Positions 1-5,324 of a stretch of 9,379 nt of DNA are shown piece after piece. The DNA lies in the NCBI RefSeq assembly GCF_034113885.1, contig NZ_JAXEWM010000120.1, positions 1 through 9,379 of the forward strand. Reading direction: 5' to 3'. This DNA is from Intestinibacter sp034113885 (GTDB taxonomy: Bacteria; Bacillota; Clostridia; Peptostreptococcales; Peptostreptococcaceae). The position numbers and the translations under genes are program-made. Each line of letters begins with the position of its first letter. The stretch's first letter is position 1. Below the pieces are notes generated by a model, which worked only from the letters and a program-made list of their open reading frames with translations, was not told where the DNA came from and made no database searches.

Positions 1-367
1 ATTTCTTGGCTATTTAACAGTAACATGAGATGTATTGAAGCTAGTAAAAAACAATTTGCAGTATGTAAAAAATAAATTTAACAGTAACATGAGATGTATT
101 GAAGCTCATTAGAGGTGATAAATACATATATGTATCCATCAATTTAACAGTAACATGAGATGTATTGAAGCATATTAGCATCCACAACTTTAGCGAATGT
201 TTCAGCTATTTAACAGTAACATGAGATGTATTGAAGCGCCATCCGCTATATGTATCGAAGTCCCATTTACATATTTAACAGTAACATGAGATGTATTGAA
301 GCCAAAGAGTAGGATTAATTTTCTACTCTTTTTTAATATTTAACAGTAACATGTGATGTATTAAAAC
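1..367 (+). CRISPR. CRISPR array, trailer end (6 repeats, 5 complete spacers)
   Basis: The 30-bp repeats lie at 12-41, 76-105, 142-171, 208-237, 273-302 and 338-367. Each starts ATTTAACAG, has TAACATGAGATG in the middle and ends ATTGAAGC. The first five are identical; the last has three changes (bases 17, 26 and 29), as expected for the leader-distal repeat. Spacers are 42-75 (34 nt), 106-141 (36), 172-207 (36), 238-272 (35) and 303-337 (35); bases 1-11 are the tail of another spacer, so the array continues to the left. The ATTGAAGC end resembles the common 8-nt ATTGAAAC/G crRNA 5' handle, and together with the degenerate right end this points to plus-strand transcription with the leader outside the window. 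Repeat length and handle fit a Cas6-processed type I or III system. The subtype cannot be decided here, because cas6 (2743-3456) is the only cas gene visible. Confidence 0.98.
304..334 (+). terminator. Terminator-like hairpin forming the last CRISPR spacer
   Basis: AAAGAGTAG (304-312) and CTACTCTTT (323-331) form a perfect 9-bp stem around a 10-nt loop, and a run of six T (329-334) overlaps the end of the stem. On the plus strand this is a good intrinsic terminator. The element fills nearly the whole 35-nt last spacer (303-337), so array transcription would end before the final degenerate repeat. On the minus strand only three T would follow the stem, so it is directional. Confidence 0.75.
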
Positions 368-607
368 CATAACTATCCACGACATTTACAATTACCTATT
401 AGAACATCCACCTAACCATTAACTAAATCACATCCACATTAAACTCCTTAAAATCCACATATTTTAAAGGATTTCCCCACCAAAAGTCGAATTACTATGT
501 ATAGAGAATTTCCACCAAAAATCCCAACAAAATTGCACTCCAAACACACCACTACCCAAAAACCAACTCCATCTATCTCTAAAAAATAACTTTTCAGGAG
601 GTAAAAC
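368..607 (+). other. G-poor, C-rich intergenic leader
   Basis: This stretch between the array and the initiator gene has very few G on the plus strand (about a dozen in 368-600) against roughly five times as many C; the rest is mostly A and T. I see no open reading frame on either strand with a convincing ribosome binding site, and no clear -35/-10 pair. It contains the DnaA-box-like cluster described separately and an imperfect duplication (467-488 and 502-523, both with TTTCC-CACCAAAA). A G-poor RNA would be largely unstructured, as in Rho-utilisation sites or open leaders. Confidence 0.6.
373..459 (+). promoter_or_regulatory. Cluster of four DnaA-box-like ATCCAC sites
   Basis: CTATCCACG (373-381), ACATCCACC (404-412), ACATCCACA (430-438) and AAATCCACA (451-459) share ATCCAC in the same orientation. 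Compared with the DnaA box TTATCCACA, three match 7 of 9 bases and the second matches 6 of 9. The ATCCAC cores are 31, 26 and 21 bp apart. The cluster lies directly upstream of an initiator-like gene. Its role as DnaA or initiator binding sites is an inference; the sites are imperfect. Confidence 0.35.
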
Positions 608-1564
608 ATGGAATTTAAAATTTGCGGATTTTCGCCAAAGGCTGCATCTCAACTTGGACTAGATGGAGCAGATTTACTATTACTTGAAGATTTTGTAGAG
701 GAAAAAAGCTCAAATTATATAGAGCAAAACGACAAAATTTACTACCTTTTAGATGGGCAAAAAATAGAGGAGGATTTGCCTATTTTGAACATGAAAAAAG
801 CTTCTATTTACAAGAGATTTAGAAAAATGGTTAAGATTGGCATTTTAGAAAAAATAACTATGAAAGGTCATGGAACTTATATTTACTGTGCGTTAGGTCC
901 TAATTACTATTTTTTAGTTGATCCAAATAAATACGAAAAATATACTCCCTCAAACCCCTTAGATAATTGTGCTCAAAAATCTCCAGAAAATAAATCTGAG
1001 GAAGAAAGTGATTCTAATCCAAATGATACGGATTTAAATCCGACTGAAAGTACTCTATGTCCGAATCTTACGGATTTAAATCCGACTGAAGGACATCTAC
1101 ATCCGAATCTATCGGATTTAAATCCGACTGAAGGACATCTACATCCGAATCTTACGGATTTAAATCCGACTGAAGGCTATCTACATCCGAACCTACCGGA
1201 TTTATTTCCGAACCTTACGGATTCACATCCGAACCTACCGGATTTATTTCCGAACCTTGCGGATTCATATCCGAACCTTACGATTTTAAAGTTCAAGCAA
1301 ATAATTAATATATCAAATTCAAATACTAGATTATATATATCAAATATAAATACTAGATTATTTAGAGAGATTATATATATCGTTATACATAAGGTGACTG
1401 CGTCCATCGAGAAATTGTCTCTCTCTGTGTCAAATTCATTTTCCCAAAATCTCCACGCAGCAATTTATCCAAGATGCCACGGTCCAACTATGCCTGCAAC
1501 TACGCCATTAAAAAACACCACAAGAAAAAATTTCTCATGGTGCTTTAACAGGCGTTTTGCCTAG
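608..1564 (+). CDS. Winged-helix replication-initiator-like protein with intragenic iterons; C-terminus probably degraded
   Basis: The start is secure: AGGAGGT at 596-602 lies 5 nt before the ATG. Residues about 20-105 look like the winged-helix DNA-binding domain of Firmicutes phage and plasmid replication proteins. They include DLPIL (56-60), a helix-turn-helix stretch ending in KASIYKRFRKMVKIGILE (64-81), and a basic beta-wing with GHGTYIY (87-93). An acidic linker leads to 13 heptad repeats (residues 138-228, alternating PNLTDLN and PTEGHLH types), which are the translation of a 21-bp DNA iteron array. Residues about 229-261 are the translation of an AT-rich stretch. The last ~57 residues resemble no domain I know and run through the terminator of the convergent sigma-factor gene, overlapping its stop codon. 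The DnaD- or helicase-loader-type C-terminal domain of many such initiators is absent, so this is probably a truncated initiator. Family assignment comes from motif recognition only. The gene might still bind its own iterons and act as a regulator or origin-binding protein. Confidence 0.6.
   Translation: MEFKICGFSPKAASQLGLDGADLLLLEDFVEEKSSNYIEQNDKIYYLLDGQKIEEDLPILNMKKASIYKRFRKMVKIGILEKITMKGHGTYIYCALGPNYYFLVDPNKYEKYTPSNPLDNCAQKSPENKSEEESDSNPNDTDLNPTESTLCPNLTDLNPTEGHLHPNLSDLNPTEGHLHPNLTDLNPTEGYLHPNLPDLFPNLTDSHPNLPDLFPNLADSYPNLTILKFKQIINISNSNTRLYISNINTRLFREIIYIVIHKVTASIEKLSLSVSNSFSQNLHAAIYPRCHGPTMPATTPLKNTTRKNFSWCFNRRFA
1019..1291 (+). repeat. 21-bp iteron array inside the initiator gene
   Basis: Thirteen consecutive 21-bp units, each with a CCGA- or CCNA-type start. 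The palindrome CGGATTTAAATCCG is perfect at 1029-1042, 1071-1084, 1113-1126 and 1155-1168, exactly 42 bp apart. The next site, CGGATTTATTTCCG, is at 1197-1210, again 42 bp on. After that, related sites come every 21 bp: 1218-1231 (CGGATTCACATCCG), 1239-1252 (CGGATTTATTTCCG), 1260-1273 (CGGATTCATATCCG) and a decayed one at 1281. In the first half the intermediate units keep only the right half-site (TCCG). A spacing of 21 or 42 bp is two or four helical turns, so all sites face the same side of the DNA. Unit length matches plasmid and phage iterons. Since 21 is a multiple of 3, the repeats stay in frame. Confidence 0.85.
1292..1390 (+). other. AT-rich stretch with 27-bp direct repeats, candidate DNA unwinding element
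   Basis: Directly after the iterons the sequence becomes extremely AT-rich. It carries two near-identical direct repeats starting at 1311 and 1338 (27-bp period), each ending in AAATACTAGATTAT (1321-1334 and 1348-1361). TTATATATAT runs lie at 1331-1340 and 1371-1380. An AT-rich block beside an iteron array is the usual site of strand opening in lambda-type and iteron-plasmid origins. The reading frame stays open through it, but the encoded residues look incidental. Confidence 0.5.
1510..1542 (-). terminator. Intrinsic terminator of the sigma-factor gene
   Basis: On the minus strand CACCATGAGAAA and TTTCTTGTGGTG form a 12-bp stem with two G-U pairs and a 3-nt loop (stem arms 1531-1542 and 1516-1527). 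Six T follow (complement of 1510-1515). It begins about 20 nt after the sigma-factor stop codon. The plus strand lacks a T-run after the hairpin, so it is directional. It lies inside the 3' part of the convergent initiator frame, which argues that this part of the frame is not conserved protein. Confidence 0.85.
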
Positions 1565-2472
1565 CATATGTCATAATAATAATCTATCAGCTTGTTTGCG
1601 CGGGTTGGATGAGACAGCTTTCTAAGAGCTTTGTTTTCTATCTGTCTAGCTCTTTCTCTAGTGACGTTGAAGGCCTTACCGACTTCTTCTAGAGTATGTG
1701 CTTCTCCTCCATTTAGGCCAAATCTAAGTTCTAGTACGCCTTTTTCTTTTTCAGTTAGGGTTCCTAGGATTTCTTCTATTTGGTCTTTTAGCAAAGAGGC
1801 TGTTACGATTTCTTCTGGTGATAGAGCGTTTTTGTCTGGCAATACTTCCTCTAGCTCAGTGTCGTCTTCTTTTCCTACTGTGGATTCTATAGATGCCGGC
1901 TTTTGAGAGACGTTTATGACTTCTACGACCTTGTCTACAGACATGTCCATTTTGTCGGCGATTTCTTCTGGCTTTGGATCTCTGCCTAATTCTGCTGCTA
2001 GTAATGCAGATACGCTCGATAATTTATTTATTTTTTCTACCATATGGACTGGCACTCTTATAGTTCTGGCTTGGTCGGCTATGGCACGTGTGATGCCTTG
2101 TCTAATCCACCAAGTTGCGTAAGTGCTGAATTTAAAGCCCTTTGTGTAGTCGAATTTTTCGGCTGCCTTTATAAGACCTAATGTACCCTCTTGAATTAAA
2201 TCTAGCATAGGCATCCCTTTTCTCAAATATTTTCTAGCAACACTTACTACTAGTCTGAGATTTGATTCTACTAATTTTTGTTTAGCTAGTTCATCTCCTT
2301 CTGAAACTTTTTTTGCAAGCTCTAGCTCCTCTTCTTTAGTCAATAGAGGTATACTTCCTATTTCTTTCAAATACATTTTTACTGAATCATCTAGGTTTGC
2401 AAATTCTTTTGATACTTCTCCCATGTCGTTTTCAATTGTTTCAACATTTTTCATATCTAGCTCCATAGACAT
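1561..2472 (-). CDS. rpoD: RNA polymerase sigma factor, RpoD/SigA family (short form)
   Basis: A sigma-70 family subunit that directs RNA polymerase to -10/-35 promoters. From the ATG at 2472 it is 303 residues: region 1.2 about 28-60 (MYLKEIGSIPLLTKEEE), region 2 about 65-135 with NLRLVVSVARKY, DLIQEG and the -10 recognition motif TYATWWIRQ (117-125), region 3 about 145-220, and region 4 about 232-290 with the 4.2 helix-turn-helix TLEEVGKAFNVTRERARQIE (260-279). The reading frame extends up to a TTG at 2514, but AAGGGGG at 2478-2484 sits 5 nt before the 2472 ATG, so I chose that start. Only about 27 residues precede region 1.2, so region 1.1 is essentially missing. The gene is not beside dnaG, its usual neighbour. 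It could be the principal sigma factor or a second RpoD-like (group 2) one. Upstream cas6 is on the same strand with no terminator between, so partial cotranscription is possible. Confidence 0.95.
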   Translation of the reverse strand: MSMELDMKNVETIENDMGEVSKEFANLDDSVKMYLKEIGSIPLLTKEEELELAKKVSEGDELAKQKLVESNLRLVVSVARKYLRKGMPMLDLIQEGTLGLIKAAEKFDYTKGFKFSTYATWWIRQGITRAIADQARTIRVPVHMVEKINKLSSVSALLAAELGRDPKPEEIADKMDMSVDKVVEVINVSQKPASIESTVGKEDDTELEEVLPDKNALSPEEIVTASLLKDQIEEILGTLTEKEKGVLELRFGLNGGEAHTLEEVGKAFNVTRERARQIENKALRKLSHPTRANKLIDYYYDIC

Positions 2473-2477
2473 TTTTA

Positions 2478-2484
2478 CCCCCTT
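2478..2484 (-). promoter_or_regulatory. Ribosome binding site deciding the sigma-factor start
   Basis: AAGGGGG on the minus strand lies 5 nt before the ATG at 2472. The upstream in-frame TTG at 2514 has no comparable site, so the 14 extra N-terminal codons are probably not translated. Confidence 0.85.
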
Positions 2485-2561
2485 AATAATATTTACCCTC
2501 TTTATATACTTCAATCAGTATATATTTTTAAAAATACTAATACATAGCAAATAAAATTACA

Positions 2562-2588
2562 CGAAATACGACAAATATCCTTATTTCG
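2562..2588 (-). other. Dyad in the sigma-factor leader
   Basis: CGAAATA (2562-2568) and TATTTCG (2582-2588) form a perfect 7-bp inverted repeat with a 13-nt centre. It lies about 90 bp upstream of the sigma-factor start in a very AT-rich 270-bp gap. It could be an operator or a leader hairpin. No T-run follows on the minus strand, so it is not an obvious terminator. Confidence 0.3.
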
Positions 2589-2681
2589 TTTTTAAAAATT
2601 TTTATATCGATTTTTATAATGCTGAATACTATAGATTTTGTGTGATTTTGATGTGTTTTTTCGATATTTTAGTGATACCTT

Positions 2682-2687
2682 ATTATA
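2682..2687 (-). promoter_or_regulatory. Candidate -10 box upstream of the sigma-factor gene
   Basis: A perfect TATAAT on the minus strand, just after the end of cas6, is the best -10 candidate in the gap. The -35 side at 17 bp (GAATTT) is poor, so the promoter is tentative. It would give a leader of about 200 nt. Confidence 0.3.
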
Positions 2688-2742
2688 TTCTACATTTTAA
2701 CTTAAATTCCTTCTTTTTTTTTAATTTTTTTGTAGATTTTTG

Positions 2743-3456
2743 TTATTTTATCTCAAAAGCCCCCATTCCCATGGTTCCTTTGAGACCTACACCGCTGTAG
2801 ATAGCAAATTGTAATAGCTTCATAACCTCATTTTTAAAGCCTTGACTCCCCTTTACCTTCAAATTTACAGTTCCCATAAATCCTGGTACATAATTTCCTT
2901 TCACTCCAAAATGACTTGTTCTTAAATTATATCCTGTAATTTCCACATTTTCAACAATTTTTTCAAGAAAATTTTCTTCTAAGTCATTTTTTGAGAAATT
3001 TTTGTACTTATTTATAATACTGTTGAAAATATGCTTAACTGTCGGAAAAATCTCATAGCCTCCAGAAGTCCTCTTAAAGCTAGTCGGCGTCTTGAAATTC
3101 ACTACTATATCTCTTTTCCCAATATCATCTAAAATCACAGCCTCACATAACTCCATCTTTTGTATAATCAGCTTCGTCTTTCTATATGTCAAATCTAAAA
3201 TTCTTCTATCTGATGTTAAAATCTTATCTATAATTCCAGCCTTAGCCTCCTCAGTCAATGTATTTATCACCCAATAATACTTATTATTTTTGATTTCAAA
3301 ATACTGGCTATACGGTCTTAAGGACTGTCTATGAAGCACCTCCCCGTAATCTCTATCTAAAAATGTCATCATTATCCCCTGAAGCACGGAGCCTATGTTG
3401 TAGTCTAGCTTCTGCTTTTTATCTAAAGTGAACTCTATAGTCAATCTGTATATCAT
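2743..3456 (-). CDS. cas6: CRISPR-associated endoribonuclease Cas6
   Basis: A RAMP-fold nuclease that cuts pre-crRNA within the repeats, normally leaving an 8-nt repeat-derived 5' handle. At 237 residues it has normal Cas6 length. Visible hallmarks are the N-terminal ferredoxin-like start MIYRLTIEFTL, LHRQSLRPYSQYF (41-53) with His42 as the likely catalytic histidine, the central FKTPTSFKR (121-129), and the C-terminal glycine-rich loop GVGLKGTMGMGAF (222-234). The ATG at 3456 is preceded by GAGG 8 nt upstream. The gene starts 14 nt after the Nudix stop codon, so the two are almost certainly cotranscribed. No other cas gene is in the window and the array lies about 2.4 kb away beyond the sigma-factor gene, so Cas6 would act in trans on the array RNA. 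The LRPYSQYF motif recalls Cas6 proteins annotated as the generic RAMP Cas6 family, so subtype I-B versus III cannot be settled. Confidence 0.92.
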   Translation of the reverse strand: MIYRLTIEFTLDKKQKLDYNIGSVLQGIMMTFLDRDYGEVLHRQSLRPYSQYFEIKNNKYYWVINTLTEEAKAGIIDKILTSDRRILDLTYRKTKLIIQKMELCEAVILDDIGKRDIVVNFKTPTSFKRTSGGYEIFPTVKHIFNSIINKYKNFSKNDLEENFLEKIVENVEITGYNLRTSHFGVKGNYVPGFMGTVNLKVKGSQGFKNEVMKLLQFAIYSGVGLKGTMGMGAFEIK

Positions 3457-3470
3457 AATTTTCGCCTCGC

Positions 3471-3974
3471 TTAATCAAGTTTATTGTCTATAGCATCTAG
3501 TAAATCGTATATCTCCTCGTATTCGTACATTGTACCTTCTTTTAGCATTTGTCTAAACTCATCAGTGCTCACAAATTTAACTCTAGCGACCTCCTCCTCT
3601 TGAAGAACTATATCGCTGAGCTCGACGTCCTTTCTGACAAAATATATATCCCATATCATTCCAAGGCGAGTATTGAAAGTCCCGGCAAGCTGGCAGTCCT
3701 CCTCTTTGACTGTGATGCCTAGCTCTTCTCTTAGCTCCCTTACACATCCCTGTCTAGTTGTCTCACCTGATATAACTCTTCCTGTTGTAAGAGCCCATAC
3801 TCCAGGCAAAATCTCGCATTTATCAGATCTCTGTTGGACTAGGATTTGTTTTTTAGAATTTATAATCCAGCCCTCTGTAGCTAGATGGTATTCGCCTTCA
3901 TTCCATTTTTCGTATTTGCCCTTTTTCTTACCTGTAAAATTTCTATCCTTGTCGTAAATATCCCAATATTCCAT
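3471..3974 (-). CDS. Nudix hydrolase (IDI/YfcD-like)
   Basis: A 167-residue Nudix-fold protein that probably hydrolyses a nucleoside-diphosphate-linked substrate using divalent metal ions. The Nudix box is complete at residues 65-87: G65, E71, then R79-E80-L81 and E83-E84-L85-G86-I87. The N-terminus (MEYWDIYDKDRNFTGK) and WIINSKKQILVQQRS (36-50) are typical of the subgroup related to isopentenyl-diphosphate isomerase and YfcD. The exact substrate cannot be read from the sequence. The ATG at 3974 follows AAGGAG. It sits between xpt and cas6 on the same strand; only about 30 nt separate it from the xpt terminator hairpin, leaving little room for its own promoter, so it may be fed by read-through from xpt. 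Confidence 0.93.
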   Translation of the reverse strand: MEYWDIYDKDRNFTGKKKGKYEKWNEGEYHLATEGWIINSKKQILVQQRSDKCEILPGVWALTTGRVISGETTRQGCVRELREELGITVKEEDCQLAGTFNTRLGMIWDIYFVRKDVELSDIVLQEEEVARVKFVSTDEFRQMLKEGTMYEYEEIYDLLDAIDNKLD

Positions 3975-3998
3975 GTTTTTCTCCTTTATCTGACATTA

Positions 3999-4026
3999 TT
4001 AAAGGACTATTCAAAACGAACAGTCC
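3999..4026 (-). terminator. Hairpin after xpt, weak terminator or attenuator
   Basis: On the minus strand GGACTGTTC and GAATAGTCC pair over 9 bp with one G-U pair and a 5-nt loop (4018-4026 with 4004-4012). Only TTTAAT follows, a weak U-tract. The hairpin lies between the xpt stop codon and the Nudix gene, so it could reduce rather than abolish transcription into nudix-cas6. Confidence 0.6.
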
Positions 4027-4033
4027 CACCTAT

Positions 4034-4612
4034 TTACACTTCTTCTACAAATTCAATAACACCTTCAGCGAGTCTTTTTACTCTAGCAAGAGAATATACA
4101 TCGTATCCTGCATCGTCAAGTCTTTGTCTTCCAGGCTGGAATGATTTTTCTATAACTATACCTACACCTGAAACTGTCGCTCCTGATCCTTCAATCAATC
4201 TAATTCCACCAAAAGCAGCTTCCCCATTTGCCAAAAAATCATCTATTAATAGAATTTTATCGTCCTTGTCTATGTATTTTTTAGATAGAGTAAGTTCATA
4301 GCTAGTTCCCTTTGTAAATGAAGTTACCTTAGTTTGGTAAACATCTCCATTTAATATTTTAGATTGTTGTTTTTTTAGTATGACCATAGGTACATTTAAT
4401 TTTATCGCTGTCATAACAGCTGGAGCTATTCCCGAACTTTCTATAGTAAATACCTTTGTTATGCCTTTATCCTTATAGTACTCTGCAAATTCTTCTCCCA
4501 CTCTTTGCATTAGAAAAGGATCTACTTGATGATTTAAAAAACAGTCTACCTTAAGCACTGTTTCATTGATAGCAGTCCCCTCGCTAAGTATTTTCGCCTC
4601 TAATTCCTTCAA
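4034..4612 (-). CDS. xpt: Xanthine phosphoribosyltransferase
   Basis: A purine-salvage enzyme that transfers the ribose-5-phosphate group from PRPP to xanthine, giving XMP. The Xpt signature is clear: NETVLKVDCFLNHQVDP near the N-terminus and the PRPP-binding loop ILLIDDFLANGEA, with the two acidic residues of type I phosphoribosyltransferases. Length, about 192 residues, matches the family. The frame opens at a GTG at 4621, but GAGGTGA overlaps that codon and is well placed for the TTG at 4612, which also gives the usual Xpt N-terminus (LKELEAKI); I therefore chose 4612. The leader from the promoter is only about 45 nt, so there is no room for the purine riboswitch that controls xpt in several Firmicutes. 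Confidence 0.95.
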   Translation of the reverse strand: MKELEAKILSEGTAINETVLKVDCFLNHQVDPFLMQRVGEEFAEYYKDKGITKVFTIESSGIAPAVMTAIKLNVPMVILKKQQSKILNGDVYQTKVTSFTKGTSYELTLSKKYIDKDDKILLIDDFLANGEAAFGGIRLIEGSGATVSGVGIVIEKSFQPGRQRLDDAGYDVYSLARVKRLAEGVIEFVEEV

Positions 4613-4661
4613 ATCTGTCACCTCATCTATTTTTATATCTAATTTTTAAACTATTGAGCTA

Positions 4662-4690
4662 ATTATACCATAATATGTTTTTTCTGTACA
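4662..4690 (-). promoter_or_regulatory. Promoter of xpt
   Basis: On the minus strand: TATAAT (4662-4667) with an extended -10 TG (TGGTATAAT), a 17-bp spacer and TGTACA (4685-4690) as -35, matching 4 of 6. It lies about 50 bp before the TTG start. Confidence 0.8.
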
Positions 4691-4746
4691 TAAAACAGCT
4701 AAATTCAACTTTTTATGTAATTATTTATATTAAAAAACAATATTTT

Positions 4747-4774
4747 TTTATCGATAAACAATAAATAATTATTG
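4747..4774. promoter_or_regulatory. Operator-like palindromes before the DUF2975 promoter
   Basis: TTTATCGATAAA (4747-4758) is a perfect 12-bp palindrome. Directly next to it, CAATAAATAATTATTG (4759-4774) is a near-perfect dyad that runs into the -35 box. Two adjacent dyads at this place fit an operator, plausibly for the small Cro/C1-type regulator of the same operon. Function is inferred. Confidence 0.4.
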
Positions 4775-4800
4775 ACTTGACCTTTTTTCTCTGTTATTAT
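4772..4800 (+). promoter_or_regulatory. Promoter of the DUF2975-regulator operon
   Basis: TTGACT (4772-4777), a 17-bp spacer, and TATTAT (4795-4800) preceded by TG one base upstream (extended -10). It lies 35 bp upstream of the start codon. Confidence 0.8.
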
Positions 4801-4834
4801 AAACTCATAATAATTAAACTTGAGGAGGTTTATT

Positions 4835-5314
4835 ATGAAGCAAAATGAATTAGCGAGATCATTAAAATTGTTTATAAGTCTAACTTGTATTATATTGGCA
4901 ATTGTAGCCTTGGTCATAGTTCCAATATTTGGGCGCGATATAGCCTCTGAATATCCAGAGTACAGCTATATGTTCTATCCTTGTCTAATATTTATATGGA
5001 TAACTGCGATTCCATTTTACGGAGCGCTATTTGAAGGCTGGAAAATCTCAAACGAAATCAACAACGACAATTCATTTTCTAAAAAGAATATGGATTCTTT
5101 AAATAAAATCAGAAGATACGCTCTATCAGAATGCATTTTATATTTTATAGGTGCGATTATTTTATTATTTTTAAATTTGCTACATCCAAGTATTTTAATT
5201 ATAATATTATTTATAATATTCGTAGCGATGTGTATATCAGTTTTTACTGCTGTACTTGCACATCTAGTTCAAAAGGCGTGCGATTTAAAGGATGAAAATG
5301 ATCTAACAATATAG
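4835..5314 (+). CDS. DUF2975 four-helix membrane protein
   Basis: A 159-residue integral membrane protein with four hydrophobic segments at about 12-32, 46-66, 100-116 and 119-142, and a polar loop containing GWKISNEINNDNSFSKKN (68-85). The loop pattern and the partner gene match DUF2975, a family of unknown function. The frame extends to a TTG at 4820, but GAGGAGGT (4822-4829) is placed 5 nt before the ATG at 4835, so that is the start. The stop codon overlaps the ribosome binding site of the next gene, implying coupled translation with the regulator. The pairing of DUF2975 with a small YozG-like regulator is common in Firmicutes. What the pair controls is not known to me. Confidence 0.88.
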   Translation: MKQNELARSLKLFISLTCIILAIVALVIVPIFGRDIASEYPEYSYMFYPCLIFIWITAIPFYGALFEGWKISNEINNDNSFSKKNMDSLNKIRRYALSECILYFIGAIILLFLNLLHPSILIIILFIIFVAMCISVFTAVLAHLVQKACDLKDENDLTI

Positions 5315-5324
5315 AGGTGTTTAA

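Noticed and set aside
122..135. Perfect palindrome ATACATATATGTAT in CRISPR spacer 2, and TATATGTATC shared with spacer 4
   Set aside because: Short AT-rich matches in spacers are expected by chance; the spacers otherwise differ.
464..652. Minus-strand 62-codon frame across the initiator start
   Set aside because: It is antisense to the initiator start and the G-poor leader, lacks a good ribosome binding site, and its Trp/Phe-rich peptide is a by-product of base composition.
1177..1407. Minus-strand frame opposite the iterons, with RFGNKSGRFG-type peptide repeats
   Set aside because: It is the antisense reading of the iteron array. The repetition comes from the DNA repeats, and no ribosome binding site precedes it.
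1397..1466. Inverted pairs CTGCGT/ACGCAG and AAATTG/CAATTT after the AT-rich block
   Set aside because: The pairs do not nest into one hairpin and are short; no convincing structure results.
1408..1515. Minus-strand stretch after the sigma-factor stop that reads like a protein (NGVVAGIVGPWHLG, stop, IAAWRFWENEF)
   Set aside because: It has no start codon or ribosome binding site, is interrupted by a stop and overlaps the terminator. It could be a fossil coding sequence but cannot be supported.
4613..4661. Possible purine riboswitch upstream of xpt
   Set aside because: The leader between the promoter and the start is only about 45 nt, AT-rich and without stems or conserved aptamer bases.
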